Shown: piece by piece, positions 40,827-48,980 of the stretch
Layout: the number at the start of each line of letters is the position of its first letter
Numbering within the stretch: position 1 is the first letter of the stretch
From: Myxococcales bacterium
GTDB taxonomy: Bacteria; Myxococcota_A; Bradymonadia; Bradymonadales; GCA-2716585
Assembly: GCA_002716585.1 (NCBI GenBank)
Contig: PBBL01000077.1
Location: 1 to 52,558 of the forward strand
Direction: 5' to 3'
DNA length: 52,558 bases
The notes under the pieces: generated by a model
Told to the model about the DNA's origin: nothing
Seen by the model: the letters and a program-made list of their open reading frames with translations, nothing else
Databases searched by the model: none
Position numbers and translations under genes: made by a program

Positions 40827-41990
40827 GTGAAGACAATACGGACAGAGCAGCTGGTGGTCTGGTTGGGGGTGGTGGCGCTGTTGAGCGGGTGCGGGAGCTG
40901 CGCCCAGCAGCTGTCGTCGTCGTCTGAGCCGGAGACCGCGAACAACAGCGTGTTCTCGCTGGAGGTCATCACGTCCGAGCCGCGCGGGGTCATCTGGGGG
41001 ATGAGCTTCGTGGACGACGACACCATCCTCTACACGCTCCGCCAGGGGAAGATGGGCCTGCTCGACACCGGCACGGGCGGCATCACCCCGGTGGTGGGGG
41101 AGCTGCCCGGCGTGCTCTCGGCGCGGCAGGGCGGGCTGCTGGATGTGCGGGCGCACCCGTCGTTCGCGACCAACAAGACGATCTACCTCTCCTACAGCAA
41201 GCCCACCGACGACGGAGCGACGACGGCGGTGGCGACGGCCAGGCTGGATGGCTCGCGGCTCAGCGACCTCCAGGAGATCTTCGTCGCCGAGGCCCACAGC
41301 TCCAACACCCACCACTACGGCTCCCGCCTCCAGTTCGACGGCGCGGGTCACCTCTTCGTGACGGTCGGCGACCGCGGCGAGCGGCACAAGGCGCAGGATC
41401 TGAACGTGCACAACGGCAAGGTGCTTCGGCTGAACGAAGACGGGACGCCCCCCGAAGACAACCCGTTCTTCGAGCAGGGCGGGCCTGCGCGGTTCATCTG
41501 GAGCTACGGGCACCGCAACCCGCAAGGGCTGGTGTTCGACGCGCAGACCGGCGAGCTGTGGGAGCACGAGCACGGCCCTCGGGGGGGAGACGAACTCAAC
41601 CTCGTCAAGAAGGGGCTCAACTACGGCTGGCCCACCATCAGCTACGGCAAGGAGTACAGCAGCGGGGCGCAGGTCGGCCAGGGGACCGAGAAGGAGGGCA
41701 TGGAGCAGCCGGTCAAGTACTACGTCCCCTCCATCGCGCCGTGCGGCATGATCCGCTACAGCGGCGACCTCTTCCCGCAGTGGCGCGGGCGCTTCTTCAT
41801 CGGGGCGTTGGCCATGCAGCACATCAACGTGGTTGAGATCAAGGACGGTGAGGCGGTCGGGGAGGAGCGGCTGTTGACGGATCAAGGCGAGCGCGTCCGG
41901 GCGCTCGCGCAGAGCCCGAGCGGCGCCATCGTGTTCAGCACCGACTCGGGCCAGATCGCTCGGCTCGTGCCTGCCACCAACGCGCCTTGA
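40827..41990 (+). CDS. PQQ-dependent aldose sugar dehydrogenase-like lipoprotein
   Basis: 387 residues from GTG 40827, with GGAGG seven bases upstream. Lipobox LSGC, then a short Ser-rich linker. The six-bladed propeller of soluble quinoprotein sugar dehydrogenases follows: 'WGMSFVDDDTILYTLRQGKMGLLD', 'RQGGLLDVRAHPSF', 'HHYGSRLQFDGAGHLFVTVGDRGER', 'WSYGHRNPQGLVFD', 'WEHEHGPRGGDELNLVKKGLNYGWP' and the last calcium-site block 'SIAPCGMIRYSGDLFPQWRGRFFIGAL'. It would oxidise free sugars in the periplasm with PQQ and Ca. No pqq genes are nearby. Confidence 0.93.
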   Translation: MKTIRTEQLVVWLGVVALLSGCGSCAQQLSSSSEPETANNSVFSLEVITSEPRGVIWGMSFVDDDTILYTLRQGKMGLLDTGTGGITPVVGELPGVLSARQGGLLDVRAHPSFATNKTIYLSYSKPTDDGATTAVATARLDGSRLSDLQEIFVAEAHSSNTHHYGSRLQFDGAGHLFVTVGDRGERHKAQDLNVHNGKVLRLNEDGTPPEDNPFFEQGGPARFIWSYGHRNPQGLVFDAQTGELWEHEHGPRGGDELNLVKKGLNYGWPTISYGKEYSSGAQVGQGTEKEGMEQPVKYYVPSIAPCGMIRYSGDLFPQWRGRFFIGALAMQHINVVEIKDGEAVGEERLLTDQGERVRALAQSPSGAIVFSTDSGQIARLVPATNAP

Positions 41991-42062
41991 GCGCGACTTG
42001 ATACGCAGCCCTCATTCAGGGTAGTGAGAGGCGTCTCGCAACCTGGATTGAGGAGGCGCTTT

Positions 42063-43067
42063 ATGAGACGCACCACGCTTCACCTCCTGATGGCCCTGGC
42101 GCTCCTGATCGGCGTCGGCTGCTCCGACTCCGGCGACGACGGCGCGTCGGGCGAGCGAGCCGACGCGGGGGCGCAGCTCGACACCTCCGAAGGGGTGGCT
42201 GACTCGGGCGAGGCTGACACCGCTCAGGCCGACTCGGGCGCTGTGAGCGACTCGGGTGACGCGCCAGAAGACACGGAGCCGTCACCCGACACCGCTGCGC
42301 CGCAGGACACCGCCGAGTCACCCGACACCGCCGAACCTCAGGACACCGCCGAGCCGACCGACACGGTCGCCGCGACCGACACGGAGCCGCCCGAAGACGG
42401 AGGCGAGGACACCGCGGCTCCCGAGGACGCCGCGCCAGACGCGGGCGCGGAGGTGCCGCTGATGGGCTTCGGGGCGCTCTCGGGCGAGTGCGGCGTCCTC
42501 GACGAGGAGCTGGCGGCGGACGGTCCGGTGTTTGTGCGCAACACCATCGACTTCGGCGACATGCCCTACACGGACGCCGAGCTGGAGCTGCTGACGGAGG
42601 GCGGGCAGGAGATCATCGCCGACGGGAACGCGGGGGGCAGCTCGCTGCTGTCGGAGGTCTTCGCGTATGAGGTGCTCCAGCGGTGTGAGCTGGCTGCGCT
42701 CCTCAAGACCGAGACGGAGATCGTCTACGTCGATCCCAACGGCAAGCTCACGGACCTCCTCGTGGAGATCGACGAGCTGAAGATCGGGGTCAGCGTCACC
42801 CGCGCGGTGGGCTTCCCCCGGGATGACCCCTACACCGTCGAGCGCGCCCGGGAGCTGCTCACGGACAAGCTGGAGGACGTGGCGGCGAGCAGCGCGAACG
42901 TCGCGGCGGAGGACGCCTGGGTCAAGCAGATCCTCCACGTCATCGCCTACGCCCCCCAACACGCCGACTCCATGGCGCAGGCCTACACCGAGCTGTCGCC
43001 GGAGGTCTTGTCCGACACGATCGTCATCGTGACGGTCAGCGAGGGTCAAGACGACTTCCTCTACTGA
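42063..43067 (+). CDS. lipoprotein with low-complexity linker and PD-(D/E)XK-like C-terminal domain
   Basis: 334 residues from ATG 42063, with GAGGAGG upstream. Lipobox GVGC, then about 100 residues of Asp/Ala/Glu/Thr/Pro linker with DTAEP-type repeats. The C-terminal 190 residues are folded: 'DGPVFVRNTIDFGDMPYTDAELELLTEGGQE', 'SEVFAYEVLQRCELAALLKTETEIVY', 'GKLTDLLVEIDELKIGVSVTRAVGFP'. The block TDLLVEI...KIGVSVTRA looks like the strand-turn-strand active site of PD-(D/E)XK nucleases, with D, E and K in plausible places. That reading is inference. The whole region recurs as a lipoprotein type I associate with Myxococcota. Nuclease activity would be surface-exposed. Confidence 0.72.
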   Translation: MRRTTLHLLMALALLIGVGCSDSGDDGASGERADAGAQLDTSEGVADSGEADTAQADSGAVSDSGDAPEDTEPSPDTAAPQDTAESPDTAEPQDTAEPTDTVAATDTEPPEDGGEDTAAPEDAAPDAGAEVPLMGFGALSGECGVLDEELAADGPVFVRNTIDFGDMPYTDAELELLTEGGQEIIADGNAGGSSLLSEVFAYEVLQRCELAALLKTETEIVYVDPNGKLTDLLVEIDELKIGVSVTRAVGFPRDDPYTVERARELLTDKLEDVAASSANVAAEDAWVKQILHVIAYAPQHADSMAQAYTELSPEVLSDTIVIVTVSEGQDDFLY

Positions 43068-43158
43068 ACCCTCTGAGTCCACCTCTCCCGGTGTCTTTCA
43101 TCGAACATATTGCCCGCTCGGGCGTCTGACGTGTCCAACGGATGGATGGAGCGCTTGA

Positions 43159-43177
43159 GGCGAGCGCGACGCTCGCC
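43159..43177. terminator. 8-bp hairpin upstream of Kunitz gene
   Basis: GGCGAGCG (43159-43166), 3-base loop, CGCTCGCC (43170-43177). It may end the upstream transcript or form part of the Kunitz mRNA leader. Confidence 0.35.
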
Positions 43178-43200
43178 CCGCACCATGGAGGACACGACCG

Positions 43201-43596
43201 ATGAAGCGAACACCCTCGCGCCAACCCGCCCCGTCAGCTCTCGTCATCATCGCCCTGATGTGGGTGGTGGGGTGCTCCGGCGCCCAGGCTCCCGAGCGTG
43301 AGCTGGCCTCTCCTGCGCACACGGCGGAGCTGAGCGACGCGCCCCAGGAGGACACACCAGCGCAGCCCGCCGAGGTGAGCGATGAGCCGGTGCGCGCCGA
43401 GACGACACGCCCGCGCGCTTGCCTGGAGGCGATCACGCGCGGCCCGTGCCGCGCTCGCGTCACGCGCTACCACTTCGACGCGTCGTCCGGGGCGTGCGCC
43501 GAGTTCACCTGGGGCGGGTGCCGCCCTGGCGCGAACAACTTTGAGACCCTTGAGGCGTGTCAGGCGAGCTGTGAGCGCACCGCCGAGGAGCTGTGA
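43201..43596 (+). CDS. Kunitz/BPTI-domain lipoprotein (predicted serine protease inhibitor)
   Basis: 131 residues. Lipobox VVGC, Cys25, then a 45-residue Glu/Ala/Pro linker. The C-terminal 51 residues carry six Cys (74, 83, 99, 107, 120, 124) with spacing 9-16-8-13-4, identical to bovine BPTI. Other hallmarks: RGPCRARVTRYHFD (GPC-x-A-R), AEFTWGGC and ANNFETLEAC. The residue at P1 is Arg84, which fits inhibition of trypsin-like proteases. A GGAGG site (43191-43195) precedes ATG 43201. It would be displayed on the outer membrane or secreted, possibly to block host or prey proteases. Kunitz domains are mainly animal; a bacterial copy is rare. Confidence 0.93.
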   Translation: MKRTPSRQPAPSALVIIALMWVVGCSGAQAPERELASPAHTAELSDAPQEDTPAQPAEVSDEPVRAETTRPRACLEAITRGPCRARVTRYHFDASSGACAEFTWGGCRPGANNFETLEACQASCERTAEEL

Positions 43597-43676
43597 GGCC
43601 CTCCTGGGCGCCTCGCGCGGTCAGGGCGGAGGGTGGCGCTGCCCTCGCGCTGAACCGTCGCTCAGAGAGGCCGCGC

Positions 43677-44189
43677 TCACGCCCCGAGGGGCGCCAGGCG
43701 CAGCTGGAGCGCGCTCAGGAGAGCGCGCAGCTCGTCCATCGATGAGGAGCGCTGGAGCGCGTCGGCGAGTAGCTCGGCGTGTTCTTCGGTGTAGGCGGTG
43801 AGCAGCGCGTGTTCGGAGTGAGGCGTGGGCCTGGAGGCGGGCCAGGTCAAGGCGGCGAAGCGCCCGGCGCGCTCCCACACCGCGCCGACCGGGGCGTCAT
43901 CGCGCATGAGGCGGTGCCCCGGTGGGGAGCCTCGGAAGCGCTCGGAGGCGAGGTCGAAGCCTGCGTGGATGAGCCCGCGGAGGAACCCATCAAAGGAGCG
44001 CGCGTCGAGCAGGAGCGCGCGCAGCTCGTGCTCGTGGGCGGCGTCCCACGCCTGCGCGTCGAGGAAGGGGTGCGTCGGGAACGCGCCGCCTCGCACGGAG
44101 GAGCGCAGCGTTCCCGGTGTGTCCTGCGCCGTGAGGACCAGCGTCGGCCCGGCGTAGACATGGAAGGTTCGTGGTGTGGGTGGCGCCAT
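43677..44189 (-). CDS. small protein downstream of zinc protease, possible immunity or chaperone partner
   Basis: 170 residues, no signal peptide and no known motif. GAGGAG precedes ATG 44189 by nine bases. Predicted alpha/beta, with an acidic to neutral surface: 'GAFPTHPFLDAQAWDAAHEHELRALLLDARSFDGFLRGLIHAGFDL'. It begins 23 bases after the stop of the zinc protease gene on the same strand. In effector/immunity pairs a gene in this place often encodes a specific inhibitor or a secretion adaptor, which is the only basis for the role given here. Confidence 0.65.
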   Translation of the reverse strand: MAPPTPRTFHVYAGPTLVLTAQDTPGTLRSSVRGGAFPTHPFLDAQAWDAAHEHELRALLLDARSFDGFLRGLIHAGFDLASERFRGSPPGHRLMRDDAPVGAVWERAGRFAALTWPASRPTPHSEHALLTAYTEEHAELLADALQRSSSMDELRALLSALQLRLAPLGA

Positions 44190-44212
44190 GGCGTCCCGCT
44201 CCTCGCTGTGGA

Positions 44213-45565
44213 TCAGTTGGAGCCGGTCGGGACGACGAGCGGGGTCTCAACAGGGCCCGCGACCCCTCCACCGGCTCCGCCACCTCCGTCAGCGCCGCCC
44301 TCGCCGCTGCCTTCGGCGCCTTCACCTGCGGAGGTCCGCTGGTAGATGCGATCGAGCAGCTCCAGGATCGAGGTGGGCTCGTTGGCGACGATCCAGGCGC
44401 GGCCGTTGTGGCGCGGCTGCAGGGTCCTGGGGTCGTTGCCGGTGTTGGTGTCCAGGTAGGCGTTGGTGAGCTGGGCGAAGTACTCGTGGTCGGTCTGGGA
44501 CGCGTAGCACTCGTGGACGCGCCGCTCCTGCGTGGAGAGGCCCACGACGTGGGCCTGCCAGGACTCCTGGGTGTGGGTCGCGGACATGCTGGAGGGTGGG
44601 GTGGGGCGGATCCGCGGGCCATCCACCCACCGGTCCTCAAACAACGCCGGGGCGGCGTCGGTGTCGCGCTTGCGGGCCTCGTAGGCCTGCTCGATGAGCT
44701 GGTGATCGCTCTCCTCCAGGCCGTGATCGTGGATGACGTGCCCGAACTCGTGGGTCGTGGTCGAGTACCCCGCCTGATAGCCGCCCTGCACCTGCCCCGC
44801 GGGGACCCCCGCGGCGGGGATGGCGTCGAAGATGGCCGCGTCCGGGGCGCCGCCGAGCAGGTTCTCCTCGGTGATCGCGACGTAGACGCGCCCGCCGGTC
44901 TGCAAGCCGCCGACGCCGCGCACGTGCGCCCACCAGCGGCCATCGAAGGTCTGGCGGCTCTCCAGGCTCTGGAACTCCGCCAGCGCGGTCATGCGCTGGT
45001 TGCGAGGGACGATGACCACCCGCGCGTTGTTCTGGAGCAGCCGCCTCGCCACCCCCGCGTCCGCCAGCTGGGCGCCGATCAGGCGCATCGCCTCGCCGCG
45101 CGCGTTGGCGGCGTAGGAGTAGGTCAGCAGGATCCCGGCGACGAGCCAGCCAAAGCAGGCCCCGCTCAAGCGCCCCTGCACCCGCTCCAGGAACGCGCTG
45201 TCTCCCGCCATCCCCTGCAGCTCGGACTCATGCCAGCGCGCCATGAAGCTGTCGAGGGAGAAGGCGTCGCCCTGCTCGGTCAGCCACTGCTCGAACTCGC
45301 TCCGGGCCTCTTCTCCAGGCGTGCTCTCGGCTTCGGGCTCGGTGTTGAACTGAACCGCCCCGGCGAGCTGAGGCCCCCTGGCTCGGGCGCCGTGGGCCTC
45401 CTGCGCGTTCAGGAGCGCCTCCCCGGTCACGCCGCTGGCCTGACGCATCTGGAGCAGGCGCCCCATGGAGCCGTGGGCCGGTGCGACGGGCTCCGGGCTG
45501 TTGAGCGGGTCATCGACCCCGAGCGCCGACAGCGCTGGAGCGCTTTGCTTCTTTTCTGTGTACAT
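44213..45565 (-). CDS. HEFGH zinc metalloprotease, lethal factor/ALF-like, probable secreted effector
   Basis: 450 residues from ATG 45565 (a GTG 12 bases upstream is also in frame). There is no signal peptide. Residues 1-140 are Gln/Ala/Glu-rich and may be a delivery or binding region. The protease domain has THEFGHVIHDHG (H272, E273, H276) and, 85 residues later, DHEYFAQLTNAYLDTNTG with E361 as likely third ligand. The pairing HExxH...(E)xFAxLxNAY is the one seen in the anthrax lethal factor-type group of gluzincins. A Gly-rich tail follows. With no signal peptide, export would use a contractile or other specialised system, none of which is in view. Downstream lies a small partner gene. Confidence 0.78.
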   Translation of the reverse strand: MYTEKKQSAPALSALGVDDPLNSPEPVAPAHGSMGRLLQMRQASGVTGEALLNAQEAHGARARGPQLAGAVQFNTEPEAESTPGEEARSEFEQWLTEQGDAFSLDSFMARWHESELQGMAGDSAFLERVQGRLSGACFGWLVAGILLTYSYAANARGEAMRLIGAQLADAGVARRLLQNNARVVIVPRNQRMTALAEFQSLESRQTFDGRWWAHVRGVGGLQTGGRVYVAITEENLLGGAPDAAIFDAIPAAGVPAGQVQGGYQAGYSTTTHEFGHVIHDHGLEESDHQLIEQAYEARKRDTDAAPALFEDRWVDGPRIRPTPPSSMSATHTQESWQAHVVGLSTQERRVHECYASQTDHEYFAQLTNAYLDTNTGNDPRTLQPRHNGRAWIVANEPTSILELLDRIYQRTSAGEGAEGSGEGGADGGGGAGGGVAGPVETPLVVPTGSN

Positions 45566-45634
45566 GGGCCACCCCACAAGCAGGACACACGTGAGTCTAA
45601 TCAGGGGACTGGGGGTTGGTCAACGGTTGAAGGC

Positions 45635-46342
45635 TCACGACGCTCCATCCGAGGCTTTGGTGAGCAGGTACAGCCCGAAGCCCATCGTCGCTCGCCCCCA
45701 ACGCAGGTACCCGTCGCGCCAGGTGCGGGCGCGCTGGCGCAGCGCCTCCCGCTCCGAGCCCTCGACCGCGGCGCTGGCGTTCATTCGGGCGCGGTGGTGT
45801 GACCACTCAAACGCGTCCCACTCGGCGGTGGACGCCGTAATGGCGTGGATGACCTCGAAACCGCGCGCCTCGCAGGTCCGGATCACCTCCACGTGGGTCC
45901 GCTCGATGCCGGTGTAGGGTCCGAGCAGCGCCGCGTACCCCGCCGGGAGCGGCTGCTTCTGGTACCCCTCGCCGAGCAGCAGGTGGCCACCGGGCGGGAC
46001 GGTGTCGCGGAGGGCGTCCAGCGCCCCGGTCAGCGCGTCGGCGCCTCGGCCAAAGGCGTGCGTGGCGCCCACGCAGCACGACAGCGCGTAGCCCGTCCCC
46101 AGCTCGGCCTCGGTCGCGTCCGCGACCTCGAACCGCACCGGCAGGCCCGCGCCGCGAGCGTGGGCGCGCTGGATCAGCTCAGCGCTCTGGTCGAGCCCGA
46201 AGCCCGCCAAGCCGCGCTCCCCCAGCGCGCACACCAACGCCCCCTCCCCGCACCCGACGTCCAACACCTGCGCGTCGGGGTCCAGTTCGGCGATGTCGAT
46301 CGTCGCGAGCAGGCGCTCAAAGGCAAACGGGTTGTTGTGCAT
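45635..46342 (-). CDS. SAM-dependent methyltransferase
   Basis: 235 residues from ATG 46342, with GAGGGAG four to five bases upstream; a longer open frame exists but without a ribosome site. Class I Rossmann methyltransferase: motif I QVLDVGCGEGALV, motif II-like GFGLDQSAELIQRA, motif III VRFEVADATEAELG, then LSCCVGATHAFG and PPGGHLLLGEG. Cytosolic. The substrate cannot be inferred. It lies alone between the zinc protease and the symporter, on the minus strand. Confidence 0.92.
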   Translation of the reverse strand: MHNNPFAFERLLATIDIAELDPDAQVLDVGCGEGALVCALGERGLAGFGLDQSAELIQRAHARGAGLPVRFEVADATEAELGTGYALSCCVGATHAFGRGADALTGALDALRDTVPPGGHLLLGEGYQKQPLPAGYAALLGPYTGIERTHVEVIRTCEARGFEVIHAITASTAEWDAFEWSHHRARMNASAAVEGSEREALRQRARTWRDGYLRWGRATMGFGLYLLTKASDGAS

Positions 46343-46639
46343 GGTCTCCCTCATCGGTTGAACGGCGCGTTCAGGCGTTGACTGTACCACGCCCCGCGTC
46401 AAAACCCGGCGCGATCTCGGGCTCTCACGGGACGTGGGGCGGCGAAGCTGCGGGCCGCGTCTGAATGTTCAATGGGAGAACAAAGTCGCGGGTTGGTCAG
46501 GTTTTTGAACAGTTGATGGGTCTTGTAGCTTGATGATCTGGTGGTTTTGGGTGCATGATGGTTTGTTCGAGTGCTTGATGAACATGGGGCAACGCCCAGC
46601 CACAGGCAGAGTGGCGGGCCAGCAGACAGGGTGCACCAC
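46343..46639. other. AT-richer intergenic region with TGTTC-N7-GAACA
   Basis: The stretch 46440-46620 is noticeably richer in A and T than its surroundings. It holds the inverted repeat TGTTC (46466-46470) N7 GAACA (46478-46482), and runs such as TTTTTGAACAGTTGATGGG that could hold a promoter. No gene is seen. It may carry an operator for the symporter gene. Confidence 0.35.
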
Positions 46640-48097
46640 ATGAACCACAACAACCTCGGCGTGAAGCAGCAGGTGCCCTTCAAGGACAAGGTCGCCTTTG
46701 GGGTTGGCATGCTCGCCAACCAGATGTTCCCCGCGGTCCTGGGGATCTTCATGGTCGTGCTCGTCAAGGATCTGGGCTTCCCCGGGTGGATGTGGGGGGT
46801 GCTGTTCTTCCTCCCGCGGGTCTTCGACTCGCTCTCGGATCCGATCATGGGGTTCATCTCCGACAACACCCGCTCGAAGTGGGGCAGGCGGCGGCAGTAT
46901 GTCTTCACGGGCGCGCTCATCATGGGGATCTCGTTCGTCATCATGTGGCAGCTCTACCGTGAGAATGGGGTGAACTACAACTTCGCCTACTTCCTCGCCT
47001 GGTCCATCGCCTTCTACCTGGGGCTCACCGTGTTCAGCGTGCCCTACGTGGCCATGGGCTACGAGATGAGCACCGACTTCCACGAGCGGACCCACATCAT
47101 GGCGGTGGCCCAGTGGATCGGGCAGTGGGCCTGGGTCATCGCCCCCTGGTTCTGGGTGGTCATGTACGACCCGAGCTGGTTTGAGTCGCCCGAGGCCGCG
47201 ACCCGCGAGCTGGCGGTCTGGGTGGGCGTCATCTGCATGCTCTTCGCGATGGTCCCGGCCATCTTCTTGAAGAGCAGGTCGACGGAGAACGCGAAGGACT
47301 ACGCTGAGCTGTCGCTCAAGAACATGGGCGGGGCGCTGGGGGGCATCTTCCGGGGCTTCGTGGAGGCGTTCCAGTCGGTCCCGTTCCGGCGGCTGTGCGT
47401 CGCCACCTTCTTCATCTTCAACGCCTTCAACACCGTGGCCGCCTTCTCCTTCTTCATCGTGGTGTACTACCTGTTCGCCGGGGACGCCGCGGCGGCCGGG
47501 GTGTGGCCCACGCTCTTTGGCAGCGTCGGCGCGCTGGCGACGACCTTCGGGGTGATCCCGACCGTCACCTGGATGTCCCAGCGGCTGGGCAAGAAGCGCG
47601 CCTTCATGATCTCCCAGGCCATCTCGCTCGTGGGCTACGTGCTGCTCTGGTTCCTGTTCATCCCCGGCGAGCCCTACATGTTCCTGCTCGCGCTGCCCTT
47701 CTTCTCCTTCGGGATCGGCAGCCTGTTTACGCTGATGATGTCGATGACCGCGGACGTCATCGACCTGGACGAGCTGGAGAACGGGCAGCGCCGCGAGGGG
47801 GTGTTTGGCGCCATCTACTGGTGGATGGTCAAGTTCGGCTTCGCCATCGCGGGCCTGCTCAGCGGCGCCATCATGTCGCTGGTGGGCTTCGACGCCGACG
47901 CCGCGACCCAGACCGAGTCGGCCATCACCGGGCTGCGGCTGTTCTACTCGGGGGTGCCGATCCTGGGCACCTCCATCGCCATGATCGTCATGCGTCGCTA
48001 CGACGTGGACGAGGCGCGCGCCGCCGACACCCGCGCGAAGCTGGAGGCGCGCGCCTCCAAGGTCGCTCTCCCCGACACAGCGCCCGCTCCTGCCTGA
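46640..48097 (+). CDS. GPH-family (MelB-like) cation-sugar symporter
   Basis: 485 residues. Start ATG 46640; an earlier ATG in frame lies within the intergenic region and has no ribosome site. Twelve hydrophobic helices with the GPH hallmarks: 'FGVGMLANQMFPAVLGIFMVVL', 'PRVFDSLSDPIMGFISDNTRSKWGRRRQ', 'VFSVPYVAMGYEMSTDFHERT' and the mid-region 'AFNTVAAFSFFIVVYYLFAG'. D-x-x-x-D/N in helix II is kept (FDSLSDP). It exchanges or co-transports glycosides, pentosides or hexuronides with H+ or Na+. Substrate not inferable. The C-terminal tail is longer than in MelB. No sugar enzymes are next to it. Confidence 0.92.
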   Translation: MNHNNLGVKQQVPFKDKVAFGVGMLANQMFPAVLGIFMVVLVKDLGFPGWMWGVLFFLPRVFDSLSDPIMGFISDNTRSKWGRRRQYVFTGALIMGISFVIMWQLYRENGVNYNFAYFLAWSIAFYLGLTVFSVPYVAMGYEMSTDFHERTHIMAVAQWIGQWAWVIAPWFWVVMYDPSWFESPEAATRELAVWVGVICMLFAMVPAIFLKSRSTENAKDYAELSLKNMGGALGGIFRGFVEAFQSVPFRRLCVATFFIFNAFNTVAAFSFFIVVYYLFAGDAAAAGVWPTLFGSVGALATTFGVIPTVTWMSQRLGKKRAFMISQAISLVGYVLLWFLFIPGEPYMFLLALPFFSFGIGSLFTLMMSMTADVIDLDELENGQRREGVFGAIYWWMVKFGFAIAGLLSGAIMSLVGFDADAATQTESAITGLRLFYSGVPILGTSIAMIVMRRYDVDEARAADTRAKLEARASKVALPDTAPAPA

Positions 48098-48211
48098 GGA
48101 CCGCCCTCGCCTCACACCGCGAGCGGCTCCTCGGGGGTTGAGCGTTGAGGGGCGCAGGGATCCTGCGCGTCCACGTCGAATGTATCACGTCACGAACACC
48201 CTCAGAACGGA

Positions 48212-48805
48212 CTACTCGATCTGCTCCGCGCTCGGCAGGCCCGCCCAGAGCGCCCACACGCCGAGCAAGAGGGTCGGCACGCTGATGGCCACCGCGACCT
48301 TCACGGGCTTCTTGCTGTAGGGCAGCTCCTCGTCGGGCACGAGGAGCACGAGCCCCGAGCCCACGACGAGCGCCGCGCCGCTGATCGAGGTCAGCCCGAT
48401 GCCTGAGGCGGCGAGCCATGGGGTCGCGTCTTCCAACTCCCAGCGCTGGGCGTCCTCCTCAAGGCGAAGCTCGATGTACTTCGGGAAGGACATCATGCGG
48501 TCGGAGGAGGTGACGCGGAGCGTGTGCGGACCACGCGGCAGCTCCAGCGCGCACGGGGTCAGGCACATCTTGCGGTACACCCCCTCGCGCGACCCCTCGG
48601 CGCTGACGAAGACAAGCTCGCCCTCCTCGCGGCTGGTGCCAGCGGGGACGTGCTCGTCGGACGCCTTGAGCTGCACCTGGAGCGCCGCGTCTCCCTGGAA
48701 GGTCACGGTCGTCAGCGGCTCGCGAAGCTCCAGCTCCTGCGCCGTCACCTCAACGGTGGTCAGCGCCGCGATGATCATCAGGCAAGGTGTGACGTACTGG
48801 CTCAT
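48212..48805 (-). CDS. PEGA-like secreted protein with C-terminal membrane helices
   Basis: 197 residues from ATG 48805, which has GGAAG six bases upstream. The N-terminal signal is MSQYVTPCLMIIAALTTVEVTAQ. The middle, 'VFVSAEGSREGVYRKMCLTPCALELPRGPHTLRVTSS', is a PEGA-type block: a pair CLTPC and the motif LPRGPHTLRV. Two hydrophobic segments close the protein (SGIGLTSISGAALVVGSGLVLLV and VKVAVAISVPTLLLGVWALWAG). Such proteins are surface-layer or envelope components of unknown role, often encoded near Ser/Thr kinases. Confidence 0.8.
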   Translation of the reverse strand: MSQYVTPCLMIIAALTTVEVTAQELELREPLTTVTFQGDAALQVQLKASDEHVPAGTSREEGELVFVSAEGSREGVYRKMCLTPCALELPRGPHTLRVTSSDRMMSFPKYIELRLEEDAQRWELEDATPWLAASGIGLTSISGAALVVGSGLVLLVPDEELPYSKKPVKVAVAISVPTLLLGVWALWAGLPSAEQIE

Positions 48806-48980
48806 GAGTGGCTTCCGCGCGTCGGGGGCTTCCTTCTGTCTCCGAAGATAGCGCAGCGCGCTCGCCTCAGGCAACGAGGCGTCGATGGTCGACGAGGAGC
48901 AGCGCGGATTCGACGAACAGACCACCGAGCGAGGGCCGACGGCGTGGGCAGCGACGCGCGCCCGGGGTTGGTGCGCGCCG

